NCBI GenBank assembly: GCA_958298945.1 | Contig: OY282609.1 | Span: 59,802,220-59,866,219, forward strand | DNA: 64,000 nt | Origin: Atherix ibis | Taxonomy: Eukaryota > Arthropoda > Insecta > Diptera > Athericidae | Reading direction: 5' to 3' | Shown here: in pieces, positions 23,570 to 35,660 of the stretch | Position numbering within the stretch: the first letter of the stretch is position 1 | How the letters are laid out: every line of letters starts with the position of its first letter | Translations under genes and position numbers: made by a program | Notes under the pieces: generated by a model | Told to the model about the DNA's origin: nothing | Databases searched by the model: none | The model's input: the letters and a program-made list of their open reading frames with translations, nothing else

Positions 23570-23790
23570 GTTAGTATACGAGAGATTGTAACCTGAATGC
23601 TATATCATTGGGAGATGAGGCGATGGTGGTTTCCAAAAATAACTAAATTATGCGTTAGGGCAATCCAAATTCTGATCAGCTTCCGCGCCCAAAACTTTGC
23701 TAAGGATGTTGAGTAGACTGGTTCATTAGTAGTAAGCCAATGAGTTGATAAAAAAGTATTGTTAATTGTCCAGTCTATTTGCGTTCGACA
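23570..23790. repeat. unnamed dispersed repeat (related to 44035-44165 and 17520-17590)
   Basis: Positions 23655-23780 align with 44035-44165 at moderate identity: shared gcaatccaaattctga, taaggatgttgartaga, ttgttagtagt and cagtctattt-like blocks. The part 23570-23640 resembles 17520-17590 (atgctac/atatcattggcagatg, then tggtttc). No coding signature is recognised. Confidence 0.5.
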
Positions 23791-24289
23791 AGCTGAACCT
23801 GTCAAATGCAATTTGGTTAGCAGACAAACCAAGTTAAATATTACTACGGGCACTGGATGCAGGACGTTTTCAGCATACTTATTACCCAAAATGAATAGGA
23901 ATCCAACGCAATTCAACATTCCTGTTCAGCAGATTGTGTGAAATGATCCTGAGAACTGGCTGATCTCATGAAACACAAATAGCTTCAGTGGCAAGACTAT
24001 CACTAAAAATTGCAATGTGTCTGCTACTGAACACAGAAATTCCTCCTTAAACCGTAAAATACAAATTCGGAAAGCACTTCTGCACTCGGTATTCCCAAGT
24101 GATCGCAATCAGCGAGTATTTAAGGGCAAAGTGCTTCAGTATCTCTCACTTCATATTAAGGATCTAAACGCATTTAATGAATATCATTTTATACTTTTAT
24201 ACTAATGAAAGCCACTTAGCCTATGTAAGTTCCAATTAATATTTTTAAAAAATTCAGTAAAACTTGACTTAATGGATTTCTGAGCAGAT

Positions 24290-24475
24290 ACTAAACACCA
24301 TTTGGCGACAACGGATATCGGGATAAGGAAATTAAAATAGAAATGGAAAGGAATAGTGGTTTTTTTTGGGGCGAATTAGCGTAGGACCATGCTTCGGTGG
24401 GATTCAAACCCCCGACCTCTTGGAGGGTAGTTCAGTACGATAACGACTGTGCTTTGTTCGCAAAAGGTCCTATGA
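24290..24475 (-). mobile_element. tRNA-derived SINE copy 1
   Basis: The minus strand reads a tRNA-like head with actgaactaccctccaagag followed by a B-box-like GGGTTTGAATCCCA, then a tail (ATGGTCCTACGCTAATTC ... TTATCCCGATATCC ... GCCAAATGG). About 150 bp of it align with 63210-63370 on the plus strand. No pol III terminator or target duplication was identified. Confidence 0.65.
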
Positions 24476-24599
24476 GTAACGTGGAATTTATGGTTTGACT
24501 GGAGGGCCTATCGAGAGCACAATTTGAAGTCTAATCAGGAAATCTGAGGAAACTAGTTTAGTTTCCGATTAGCCAGTGTCTGTACTCGGTCGAACGAAT

Positions 24600-25010
24600 A
24601 TATTGCTCGACGAGCATAATCTCTCAAATCTGCGTTGTTCACAAGAGTTATACCTGTCTGGGAATTCACAATTTGGCGAATATTGTAAAAAGACTTGGGC
24701 CTATATCCATATTTCGAGACATGGTGATGTCAGCTAGCCGCCAAGATCGTACGTTCTTGGGGCTATGACTTTTTTCTATGGAGCTACGTTAAATCGATGA
24801 TCTATGCCAGTAAACCAACAAAACTTTTCGATACTCTACAACATCATTCATGCCATCGATAAGATTCAGTCCGATTTATGCGAAAGAGTCATCCACAATT
24901 AGATCTCTTGGATCACCTCCTGTAAACGATACCGTGAAGGCTACTTAAACGATTTTTATTTTTAAAACTATAATATCGAATGCAGTTTATTCCTCCTTTC
25001 ATTCAATTTT
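24600..25010 (+). mobile_element. decayed DD41D-type mariner, C-terminal half
   Basis: With frameshifts the plus strand gives ISRHGDVS, PPRSY, FLWSYVKSMIYASKP, AIDKIQSDLCERVIHN, ITSCKRYREGYLNDFYF. This is the third-Asp region and C-terminus of a DD41D-type transposase. No terminal repeat recognised. Confidence 0.6.
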
Positions 25011-27023
25011 AAAGATCAAACGCTCCTAATGGAAAATCCTTTATATTATACTAAAAAAAAACATTGTTAAAAAACACCATTCCAGCCGGACTAGTCCTTA
25101 CTTTGTTAATTTTTTCAACAAATTACATGAAATAATTTATCTTAAAACCTTTCCTTTTTGATAAAAATGAGTATTAGTAAATTTTGAAGAAAAAAAATGT
25201 TTTAATAAAAATACAGGTGTTATTAATTACGTTACTATTAAATATCTGTATTAGCTAATAAATATTACAAAATAAATTATCATATGTGTATAATAGATTT
25301 TTTTTAATCTATGAATGTTGACATACAAAAAACTTTTGTATAATATTAGAAAATTTGTATCATTAATCAATTGATTAAAATGGTTCCATAATCCATCATT
25401 GTCGATAAGAAATATTTATCATCTTAGGGGAAGATTAAGAATGTTACTGAGGGTAAAAGAGAGACTGAAGATTGACCAAAAAATTAAATAAAAATTATGG
25501 GGTTAATGCGGTCAAGGAAAGTATATTAATTAGAAATTGTTTGTTGACCTAGAAAGTTGCGCTTTTGGAAAAGTTCAAAGAAAGACATAATAAATTATTT
25601 CAAATAGAATAAACTAAATTGCTTCCATAATTTTTCAAGAATTAACAAGATATACATTAATTAATGAGAAGAAAAAAATTTGTTGAAATTAATTTGTGGG
25701 AAAAATAAGCATAGAAATTTCTTTAGGATGTTGCACCATCATTTTACTGTCTTGCGGTTCAACCTAAACTACTAAATTTTGTGAAAAGAAAAAAAATTTC
25801 TTGTCTTTTTATTTAATGAAATACAAGAAAAAAAAACATTGAATATTTTACTAAGAATCACCCAACATCTGACATATTTTATATTCGTAGATCTTTAAAA
25901 ATGATAGGGCAGTGTTTGGAGACTATTTCTAAATAAGGCCCACGGAATTTATAGTGAACGCTTTTATTCGCCTTTGAATGTATAGATAATATATAGGTGT
26001 GTTTGTACATCGATTGAAGAATAACCCATTTGAGAAGATTATGAAGAACAACTCAAACAAACAATGTACTAATTTAGATGGGACGGAAAAGACCGCTAAG
26101 TTTGTTCTTACATGTAAAACTATCAATAAAAAAAATTCCAACGAAACTTATCAACCAGCAGACCAGAGTCCCTTCCAAGCAGAGCGTCTTACGTAATAAT
26201 TTTACGAAAAATTTTCATCGTTAAAGGATTTTATGACTAACATAAATGAACAAAGATGAATCTTTCTTAACCGAATATTATTAAAAACCATAATCCATAG
26301 ACGTGTACTATTCTTATTCCCAGTCAATTATTACGCAATTTTTCTCCAAATAACAAAATCGATCCATCGTCAAAAGTAGGAACCGCGTTTTCTAGTAGCA
26401 TTTTGTGTAGGTGATAATTTTTAGAGTTTTCTTATTTATTTTTATTTTTATTTTCCGAAATAAATAAACCATTCAAATAAATATTTACTCTACGTTGAAT
26501 TTCATCGCTCTGTTATATCCATAAATTTATCTAATGTGGGCTAATTTTAGCATAAAATTTTATAAACCGGAGGTAGTTGCGTGGTTTTTTTGAGGCCAAA
26601 AAATATTGTGCAATTTTATTTAATCAGTATCAGGTGGCATATGTCATGGATGCTGGTATGAGTATTTATTAGAAAAAAAAATAGATTTCAACTTAGACAG
26701 AAAGAAAACTAAATAATTTTATTATTAAAAGAATTATCCTTAATTTAAGCTAATCAACTGAAATCATGTTTATTTATAGTGAAACTCTTTTTATTATATT
26801 TGTAGATCAGCCCAATTTGGTCAAACATAAATTTGCATAAAATTATGTCAATATTTATCAATTTTTTTTTATTAATATTGTATTAACAACAACAAAAAAA
26901 CTGTATTATAATTTTTTTTCCAATAAATAGAATGAAATCTTAAGTTTAAGAAGTTTGAAAGCAAAAGTACGTAAACACAACACTTTCAATTTGAAGCAAT
27001 TAGTATAAACTTCTTTAATTTTA
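25011..27023. other. AT-rich DNA, no feature recognised
   Basis: About 2 kb of low-complexity AT-rich sequence with only short chance frames. Confidence 0.5.
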
Positions 27024-27437
27024 AGGTGAAAATTTCTTAAATGATTACAGATTTCAATAAAAAGAAAATCGAAAATTTTTACTTAAAAATATAATTTTAT
27101 TCAATTGGGTGTTGTCCGTTTTTGTCGATGACCCTTTGCCATCTTTCAAGTAGTGTCATAATTCTGTGTTTGTAAAACTTATTACTTTTGCTAGCAAAAA
27201 AACTGAATTAAATGTAATTTTATATAATCAGCGTCATTAAAAATTTTACCATTTAAGGAGTTCTGCATGGAACGAAATAAATGGTAATCTGATGGCGCTA
27301 GGTCAGGGCTATATAGTGGATGTGACAACACATCCCAACCTAATTCTAATAATTTTTGGCGAGTGACCAAAGATGTGTACGGCTTGGCATTGCCATGCTG
27401 GAAAGCAACACCCTTACGATTTGCCAATTCTGGACGC

Positions 27438-27526
27438 TTTTCTTGAACTGCATTGCTCAGTTTGACGAGTGTTGGTGGAATTAATCCACCAACACTCGTC
27501 AAACTGAGCAATGCAGTTCAAGAAAA
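27438..27526. repeat. 42-bp perfect hairpin inside mariner C1
   Basis: Arms 27438-27479 and 27485-27526 are perfect complements separated by attaa. The left arm is normal transposase sequence (around LSNAVQEK); the right arm is its inverted duplicate and breaks the frame. Confidence 0.95.
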
Positions 27527-28260
27527 TTAAACAACGTACATGGTGGAATTAATCGCTCGGTTTCTTGGTAAAAGATACCTTAATAATCCCACCAAACTGA
27601 CAGCATAATCTTCTTTTGGTGCATCTCAGCTTTTGATGTCGTCTGAGGTGGTTCATCTCGCATCACCCACGATCGTTTCCGATTAACGTTGTTATCCACT
27701 TTTCGTCGCCAGTTATCAGTCGTTTCAGAAATGGATCCGTTTCGTTGCGTTTCAGAAGCGAATCGCAGATGCTAATGTGTTGCGTCAAATGAATTTCCTT
27801 AAACTGATGAGGAATCCATAAATCGAGTTTCTTAACATAGCCAAGCTGTTTTAATTTTTGTATGCAATACATTGAGCTTCTCTGCAATCTCACGTGTTGT
27901 CCTATGACGATCTGAATCGAAAATGGTCGTGATATGGGTCTCATCTACTTCAACTGGACAGCCCGATCGTTGCGCATTTTTTAGTGAAAAATCACCAGAA
28001 CGAAATTTAGCAAAACAATTTTGACACTGCCTTTCTTTCAAGGCTTCATTCCTATATACGGCACATAATTTCTTGTGTACCTGCGATGCGTTCTTGCCTT
28101 TTCGGAAATAATACAATAAAATATGTCTAAAATGCATGTCTTGTCCTTCCATTTTAAAATTTGAATGACAACAAAACTAAATAGCAAAACTATACAATTT
28201 TTTACTTAATTAAAGGCGGAAGTGCAAACAAGAAAACAGTATAGGTTAGGTGCTTTGAAC

Positions 28261-29592
28261 CTTAGATTAAAGAATACCTGGATAGGCCCTTACCGTATAC
28301 GTATACGCAATTTTGTGTACGAATTATTGCGAAGCGGCGAAAAATGGCAATTAAGGGATATTTTTGTGTAGATTTTTTTTATGCAAATATGACACCCACT
28401 GCCATCTTGTTGTCGTAATACAAATTTATTGAATTGCAAAACCATAATTTATATTCATTTTAATTCACTTATTGGAAACAAAAATGTAATTTAAACACAA
28501 CAATAGGCAATTTTTATTTTTTGTACAATCTTTTGATACAAAATGGAATTCTATTATAGGTTTATTATTTATTTCGTAAATTTCAATCAAATATAAAGCG
28601 CCTCAATTTGGTAGACTTTCGGAGAGTTTTAAAACGCGCCATTCTCCATGAAAGTGGTAACATACCGAAAATAAAGGGCTATTTTTGCCATTTTTCAAGT
28701 TTTATTTTGGCACATCGAAAAGTGCAAGTAAAAGTGTAGTTTTTATCTATTTTGAAGTATTTACGAAAAAGTAAGTATTTTTATAAATAGTTATATTGTT
28801 TTAATTTCAGAAAATTAAGTGTTTTATAAAGGATTTCCAGAAACTAAATGCCTTTTAGTGATTTATTTTATCCAAAAAGTGGTCAAAAAGTGAAAAGTTC
28901 GGTATTCAATAAATGTAAACAAATTCGATGTTGACAGTTCAATGTTTACCAGAAAATAGTTCAGTGCCGGGTGTACGGTTTAAGGGAACGAATTTTTCAG
29001 TCTGTTTTGCATTGCTGTTTTCATTGTGTTAAAATAAATAAAGTATATTCGGTAGGCTTATTATTTAAATAAATTTGTTTGCATTTGTGCTTTTGCTTGC
29101 TCTATTAGACCATATTATAATGCATTTACTAAATAATATTGTTTTCTTTTTTTTTAGAACATTAGTTATTAATTATTTAAGTACATTAAATTTTTCATCT
29201 TGTAATTTTGTTTTAAAGCGTTTCCTTTAATGTTGTATACGAATAACTTTTTATTGTGCATATAATAATTATTTATAATAATATATAGTGAAATAAATAA
29301 ATAAAAAATATTTTAAAATAGAATATGGTACTGTGTATTATTTCAAATTTCCAAATTTAATTCCATCAAAAAACAATATCGGCAATATTAAAAAATCTAT
29401 TTGTTTACGCATAGATGACATCACATATCAATCAAAATGATTTTCAATCGCATACTGAACTTTAAAATTAGCCCCCAATGATTTACGTCGTTTCTGTTGT
29501 ATTGCATGTGTGTGCGTTCTACGAATGTATTGCCAACAAAATTCGGACAGAATTTTTGTGTAAAGGCCTATCCAGTTCTTCTATAATCTAAG
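28261..29592. mobile_element. non-autonomous DNA transposon with 33-bp TIRs and 8-bp target duplication, superfamily unassigned
   Basis: The target duplication CTTTGAAC is perfect on both sides (28253-28260 and 29593-29600). The termini form an inverted repeat that matches at 29 of 33 positions, sharing CTTAGATTA, AGAA and CTGGATAGGCC. The interior of about 1270 bp is AT-rich and has no frame over 60 codons, so mobility would depend on a transposase from elsewhere. An 8-bp duplication fits hAT, P or Merlin elements, but the terminal bases do not clearly match any of them. It is inserted in the leader of mariner C1, so it is younger than that insertion. Confidence 0.85.
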
Positions 29593-29675
29593 CTTTGAAC
29601 ACGTTGACATAACAAAAGAATGACCTAATACCATCTATTGACAAAATCTGCAATCACTTAATTGTCAACTCAATA

Positions 29676-30593
29676 TTTCTTTCGAAAAAACCCAGGCGAT
29701 GGTTGTTTTTAGTTTAAAGATAACATTGTAGAATAGATCAAAAATAAATTAAACAAACGAAATCTATTGTCTTAAATCGACTTCATCTTACTTCAAAAAA
29801 ATCGGTAAAAATAATTATTAAAAATTTATTCAAATCAAAAGCAACTAAAAGTTGTGAAAGAACTTCAAGTCAAATAAATCGATTCTATGAGTAGTGGTGT
29901 TTTTATAACGCATTTATAACAGACGTTTCAAAATATTTCTGGGAAAATTCATAAAATATTACAAAGCTCTAAAAAAAGTATTTCTTCATTTGGTAAATAA
30001 TTATTCTAAGTGCCTTAAAAATTTTCGACAAAAAAAACATTTTTCAAAATAGTAAAATACATAAAGAATGATTCCATTAATCGGTTTTCTCTAAAGATCC
30101 TTTTTATGATGGATTGACCTGAATTGCAGTCCTTTTACATTGATATATGAATGAACATAAAGCACTCAAGAGAAAAATTCTATTATATTAAAAGTGGTAC
30201 AATTTTGCAATCATTCCGGTGCATACATAGGTACTTACTCCTCATCAATATTTTATTAATAACTTAAAAATATATTTCTGATGATAGATATATTACCATA
30301 AAAGTAATAAAATTTTTCGATCGGTTTTTTTTATCGAAGGAAATATATTTTTTTTCCATCAAATATGAAGAAATTTTCACTGAGAGAGAGTGTTGATTAA
30401 AATGTTGATGAAATATTAGCTGTGAAATAATAAGTCGATCAGCAATAATGTCAACCAACTAATTCTTTTTTATCATACATTATCCATCAATCATATAGCA
30501 TATAATATATTTAAAAATCCCTACAAATAGTATTCAAATTTTGAGAACCAAATTTCTAGTAATAGAAGTGCTATTGATTGAACATCTTATATA
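29676..30593. other. AT-rich DNA, no feature recognised
   Basis: No coding or repeat signal between mariner C1 and mariner B2. Confidence 0.5.
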
Positions 30594-31389
30594 GGGGTTT
30601 CCAAAAAGAGTGATATGATTTCTTTTCAAAAAAAAAATACTAATTGTTAAGGAAATTCAAATGTTTTTATTTAATGTGAACAAAACGTCATTCAAATTGC
30701 CTCCACGACTTCTTTTGCAGGAACGAATTCAATATTGACTTCTAAAGCTTGAAGAGAGTCTGGTTTATTGCTAAAGACCAATAACTTTAAATAACTCCAC
30801 AAGAAATAGTCTAATGGTGTTAAATCACAACTTCTTGGAGGCCATTCAAGGTCAGAATTTCTCGAAATAATCGAATCTCCAAACTTTTCTCGCAATAATT
30901 CGGTTGTTGCACGTGCTGTGTGGCACGTAGCCCCGTCTTGTTGGAACCAGATGTTGTCAAGATCAACTTATTCCAATTTCGGGCATAACAAGTTGGTCAT
31001 CATCAATCTATACCGCTCTCCATTGACAGTAACGGTGTTACCAGTTTCATTTCGAAAGAAGTACGGACCGATGATTCCACCAGACCAAAAACCACACCAA
31101 ACTGTCAATTGAGGTAAATGTAATGGGTGTTTTCTTCGCACCAGAATCGACAGTTTTGTTTATTTATTAAAATAATCGTTCTCCAGTTGCGCACGAAAAG
31201 TTGCAATTGGAGAACGATTATTTTGATAATAAAATTGAATAATTTGTAAACGTTGTTCTGGCGTATATCTCTCCATGATAAAATTGTAAACATTACTGAA
31301 TACAATGAAAAAAAAATGACAGATCACATGACATATTACAAATGGCCGAAACGTCACTTAGAAATCATATCACTCTTATTGGAAAACCC
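30594..31389 (-). mobile_element. DD41D mariner family B copy 2 (B2), internally deleted
   Basis: TA duplications at 30592-30593 and 31390-31391 bracket 796 bp. The minus strand starts [20 protein letters not shown] (near 31276), jumps to [13 protein letters not shown], then gives [19 protein letters not shown] and [15 protein letters not shown]. It shares with B1 the loss of the region carrying the first catalytic Asp. The C-terminus is further truncated relative to B1 (near 30720-30730). Confidence 0.87.
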
Positions 31390-31789
31390 TATAGTTTAAC
31401 GTTCATTTAAAAGGATCTGGTGACACATTGAACCGCATGAATTAATGAACAGAAATATTTTGTTTTCAAATTAAGAAAAAAAAATTATTCTATAAAATAT
31501 GTCATAAGAAATTCTCAGAAATAAAAATCTTATATTACTACTCATAAAATTATAATAGAAAATAATTCAGGCAGTCCGCTTTGGTCAAAGATCAGAACCT
31601 TAACTGAGTTCATCCCAGAACCCATATATTTTCACCAATCCAAGAAATAATTTGCGCACTACCACTCCTGCCGCATATAAACGTATAGTATTATCGGCGA
31701 CATTTTTTTTGGATGGAAATTTTTTTTTATCTGCAACTACAATTTTATTGTAACAAGCAGATTTACATAACATTTTAATTAACAATCTT

Positions 31790-32860
31790 GTGCATCATGA
31801 AGTGGGAGTAAACACCCATCGGCGTTTCTCCAACTAACGGAAGTTAGATTCTTCTAGAAAATCTCTAGGCCATTGTCTCTTAAGTCTCCGATGAGTGTTT
31901 CCGGGGATGGCTGTACAAGACAATTCTCTCACAAGTGGATTATGATGATAGGATAAACGGGAGCGAAATTTTTGATAGCGGGAAATAGTCATGAACAAAG
32001 GGAACATTTAGATCACGATGTATTACAGTGTTACGAACATAAAAGGGGGCATCAACAATTTTACGGAGAATCTTGGATTGTAAGGCCTGGACGCGATAGG
32101 AATTGGAACGTTTCGTTGAACCCCAAAGTTCAATTCCATATGTCCAAATAGGTTTTATAATTGTATTGTAGATTAGAAGTTTACTTTTAATTGTTAGTTT
32201 CGAGCGTTTGTCCAGTAGTCTAAGAAGTTGTAGGTAACGTCTGTTAGCTTCAGCTCTTTTTAATCTAGTATGTGGGTTCCATGTTAGTCTCTTGTCCAGC
32301 AAAAGTCCCAAATACCGCACTTTATAATATTGCGGTATCATGTTGCTATTAAGGTATAAAGGGGTAGGTTTTCCTTGACAAAGTGTGAAAGTAATGTGAG
32401 CACTCTTCTGTTCATTTACCTTCACTCTCCATCTCTTAAACCAAGATTGAAGTTGTGGATATGGGATTGTAAATTGTTCGAATCTATGTCAGGATTTGAA
32501 TGGGTAGCAAGTATGGCCGTATCATATGCATAAGTAGCAATGACAGTATTAGGATAAACTGGGATGTCATGCGTATAAATATTATAAAAGATGGAATCAA
32601 GGATACTGCCTTGTGGGACTCCGGCGAAAATAAGATATATTTCCGAGGATTCTGAGTTAATTGCAACTTTGAAATGTCATTGGGAGAGATATGAATTTAT
32701 GATAAAGTAATATGTTGAAGGAAGAAAGCTCTTCAGACGGATGCCACACACGATCAAAAACTTGGGAGATATCTAGAAATACTCCTGGGCAATACTCTTT
32801 TCTCTCAAGAGACGATGCAATATGATCAACAATGCGATGGCATTGCGGATGGAAAAATTT
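31790..32860 (-). mobile_element. decayed jockey-like non-LTR retrotransposon, 3' half of reverse transcriptase
   Basis: Minus strand in order: HRIVDHIASSLERKEYCPGV, FLDISQVFDRVWHP, GVPQGSILDSIFYN, YAYDTAIL (the catalytic YADD motif is YAYD), then VRYLGLLLDKRLTWNPHTRL, KLLIYNTIIKPIWTYGIELW and QSKILRKIVDAPFYVRN. Frameshifts near 32430 and 32670 split it. The 5' part is missing. It is related to 63100-63640. Confidence 0.82.
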
Positions 32861-33239
32861 GAATTTTTTAATTTGATATACTTTTTAAAAATAGACAAAT
32901 TTTTTTGGAACAGTCTAAATTTTTTTATAATCTGTTTTATTAAGTACGGCGGTGGTAGAAAAGTAATGAAACTGTTTTATTTTTTTTGCAACAATTTTAT
33001 ATTATTTTTATATACAATGCGATGCCATTTAAGGTAGTTTTCTTGGACTATTATTACATCGACACTAGCGTTGCTTCACTATTCACCTTCAGCTTCTCGG
33101 TAATAACACTCCTTTGGATGTTATCGACAATATCAAGATGACGTCACTGGAAGTGTTTTGGATCTTGGGGAACCAAATAAAGTTACGCGGACTAATTATT
33201 AGATGAATTGCGGAACTGAGGAATCACATCAATCTCTTT

Positions 33240-33660
33240 TTCGACAAAAGCTTGTTGATGGTAATGACCGTATGATAAGGGATATTGTGTGCAATGTCCA
33301 ATCTCATTTCTGAGTCTTTCAAGGACTCTCTCATTAGCTTCTCGATTTTAATCGACCGTCTGATCTCATTAGAGATCTCACTTGTTCCACATTTTCATCA
33401 GTTGTCAATGTTCGCAGGCCTCCCTGAGCGTGATTCGTCTTCCACTGCTTCTCGGTCTTTCATTAATGCCTTATACGACCGAAAAATATGCGCCTGGGAA
33501 TATTCGCCATAGGTTTGTTGCAAGTCTTCGGAAGTGAAAATTCCGGATTATCTTAGCTTAACACAGAATTTAATGGAGTTATCATTGCTCCAAATTTCAC
33601 TGTTCCATTTTCTGTAACGCACGATAAAAACACAACTTCACTTACCACGTTCTATTCCAC
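33240..33660 (-). mobile_element. fragment of a mariner-like transposase, N-terminal HTH region
   Basis: Minus strand: YGEYSQAHIFRSYKALMKD, REAVEDESRSGRPANID, then ESLKDSEMRLDIAHNI in shifting frames. This is the usual mariner layout of WFxxFKxGREDxxDExRSGRPS followed by the second HTH. Catalytic block absent. Confidence 0.5.
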
Positions 33661-33948
33661 CCCGGCGGCGAGATATTAAGTATATACCAGCTTCTCATCC
33701 CAATGATAGCATAAAAAGGTAAAATAGCTAACAAGGGGCAAAAGTAGATGCGTAGCTGGCAAATGTGATATTAAAATTCATAGTAAAGCCTTTAATATCA
33801 CATAGTAAACCCTACGGGAGAGTAGGGCATGGACAAAAATGATGAGGAAAGAATAGGAGGAAGTAGAGAAGGAAAGGAAGAGGAAAAAGATCATGAATTT
33901 ACAAGGTTGCTGACAACTGCTCAAAGAGCGGGGTACAGACCTAAAGTA

Positions 33949-35204
33949 CCAGGTGTATAAGCTGAAATCCGCTGTTTGGTCATAGATGTCGTGATTGATC
34001 GTATTAAGCTACCATGAACACGCCATACTTTTTTTTATGAGTTTGACATCTGTCAACATTAATCAGTGCACATTTTCAGCAATTTCGTACAACAACATAT
34101 ATTCTTCCTTTGGTAATCATGTCTAGTTTTGTGCCAGAAAAAGAGCATATGCGGGAAGCTCTGCTTTTCTGCTTCAATTTGAATAAATCGGCTGCCGAAT
34201 CGCATCATATGCTTATGAAAGCCTATGGTGACAGTACTTTATTGGAAATAACGTGCCGAGGTTGGTTTCGTCGGTTCAAAGGCGGCAATTTTGACTTGTG
34301 GGACAAGAAGCATGAAAATCGGCCTAGGAAGGTTGAGATCATCAATTGCAGGCGGTTTTTTTGGACGAAGACGATACCCAATCGCAAAAAATGCTCACGG
34401 AATAATTGGATGTTACTCAACTAGCTATTTCCATGCGTCTGCGTGCCATGGGGAAGATTGAAAAGGTCGGAAAATGGGTGCCGCATGAATTGAACGATAG
34501 GCAGATAGAGCGACGCCAAAACAAATGCGAAATTTTGCTCGCCAGACAAAAAAGAAAGTCGTTCCTGCATCGGATTATGACAGGCGATGAAAAGTGGATA
34601 TATTTCGAGAATCCTAAACGGAAGAAATCGTGGGTTGATCTCGGCCAACCATCAACATCTTCCCCAAGACCAAATCGCTTCGGACGGAAGACGATGCTGT
34701 GCGTTTGTTGGGATCAGCAGGGTATCGTCTACTATGAGATGAAACCTGGTGAAACTGTCAATGCCCACTGCTACCACCAACAACTGATCAAATTGCACCG
34801 TGCTCTGCGTGAAAAAGGACGGATTATCAACAAAGACATGACAACCTGATTTTCCTCAAAAATGGTCCGAAACTACTTGGAGACACTCAACTGAGAGGTG
34901 CTACCCCACCCCGCATAATCACCAGACCTGGCCTCTTCCAACTACCACCTGTTTTCGTCGATGGGCCACGCGATCGCTGAGCAGCACTTCGATTCTTACC
35001 AAGACGTCAAAAAATGGCCTGATGAGGGGTTTGCCTCGAAAGAGAAGGAATTTTTTTGGCGTGGTATCCACAAATTGCCCGAGAGATGGGAAAAATGTGT
35101 AGCTAGCAAGGGCAAGTACTTTGAATAAATTTGTTTTTGCTTTCTATTAAAAAAACATGTGTTTTTTTGACTAAAGAACAGCGGATTTAAACTTATACAC
35201 CTGG
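33949..35204 (+). mobile_element. mariner family A copy 3 (A3), defective
   Basis: TA duplications at 33947-33948 and 35205-35206. The transposase begins at 34119 (MSSFVPEKEHMREALLFCFN), frameshifts near 34350-34405, then continues through [32 protein letters not shown] and VCWDQQGIVYYEM. A deletion near 34850 removes the second catalytic Asp block (HDNAPSHT), and the third reads SNYH rather than SDYH. The C-terminus and TIR are intact. 1256 bp. Confidence 0.9.
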
Positions 35205-35419
35205 TACTCTAATAAAAAAAATAGGTACCACGGGAACCGAGACGCCCCACAGAACGAAATTCAAAATATTAAATAGATCTTTTAGGATTATGGCGTTGAA
35301 GCTTTGCAAAGCTTTTATGCATAGTACTTTTATAGTATTTTCTTGTATATGCTAATGTGAGTAGAGTCGTTCCTGTTTGTGCTCTATAAAAAAAATGAAC
35401 TAGCTTCTGTGCTCGATTA

Positions 35420-35660
35420 TTGATGAGGTGCTTCGGCATTTACGTGGTGGCTGTGGTTTAAACCTATATCGCGGGTTCGATCTGCGGATCGCAGGTGGGA
35501 GATTACTGGCAATAACTTACAATTAACTCGGGCGCTGCCAATGCTGATGACAGCAGAGGTTTAGGTAGTGCTCGCCACCAACAGTTGGAGTAGTCAGCTT
35601 GTAAATGATTGCTGATTGGACATATCTCAATTCTTTTGGTTGATGCAACTCGTGTCATAG
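35420..35660 (+). mobile_element. possible tRNA-derived SINE
   Basis: The stretch 35435-35495 has an A-box-like ttacgtggtggc and a B-box-like GGGTTCGATCTGCGG about 35 nt further on, followed by less AT-rich sequence to about 35660. It differs from the SINE at 24290 and 63205. Suggestive only. Confidence 0.3.

Larger units (their letters stand above)
27024..29673 (-). mobile_element. mariner family C copy 1 (C1), interrupted by a second element
   Basis: The transposase starts at 28152 (MEGQDMHFRHILLYYFRKGK, then RQCQNCFAKFRSGDFSL), and the catalytic C-terminus ends near 27110 (QHGNAKPYTSLVTRQK, YSPDLAPSDYHLF, DD34D spacing; the second Asp is Gly). The right TIR (rc TTGAGTTGACAATTAAGTGA) ends at 29673 before TA 29674-29675. 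The left TIR near 27024 is badly decayed. The 5' leader is split at 28260/29593 by the 1332-bp TIR element, and the coding region is split by a hairpin at 27438-27526. Confidence 0.83.

Noticed and set aside
35440..35500. A functional tRNA gene
   Set aside because: Box A and box B-like words are present, but no acceptor stem or complete cloverleaf could be drawn; kept only as a possible SINE head.
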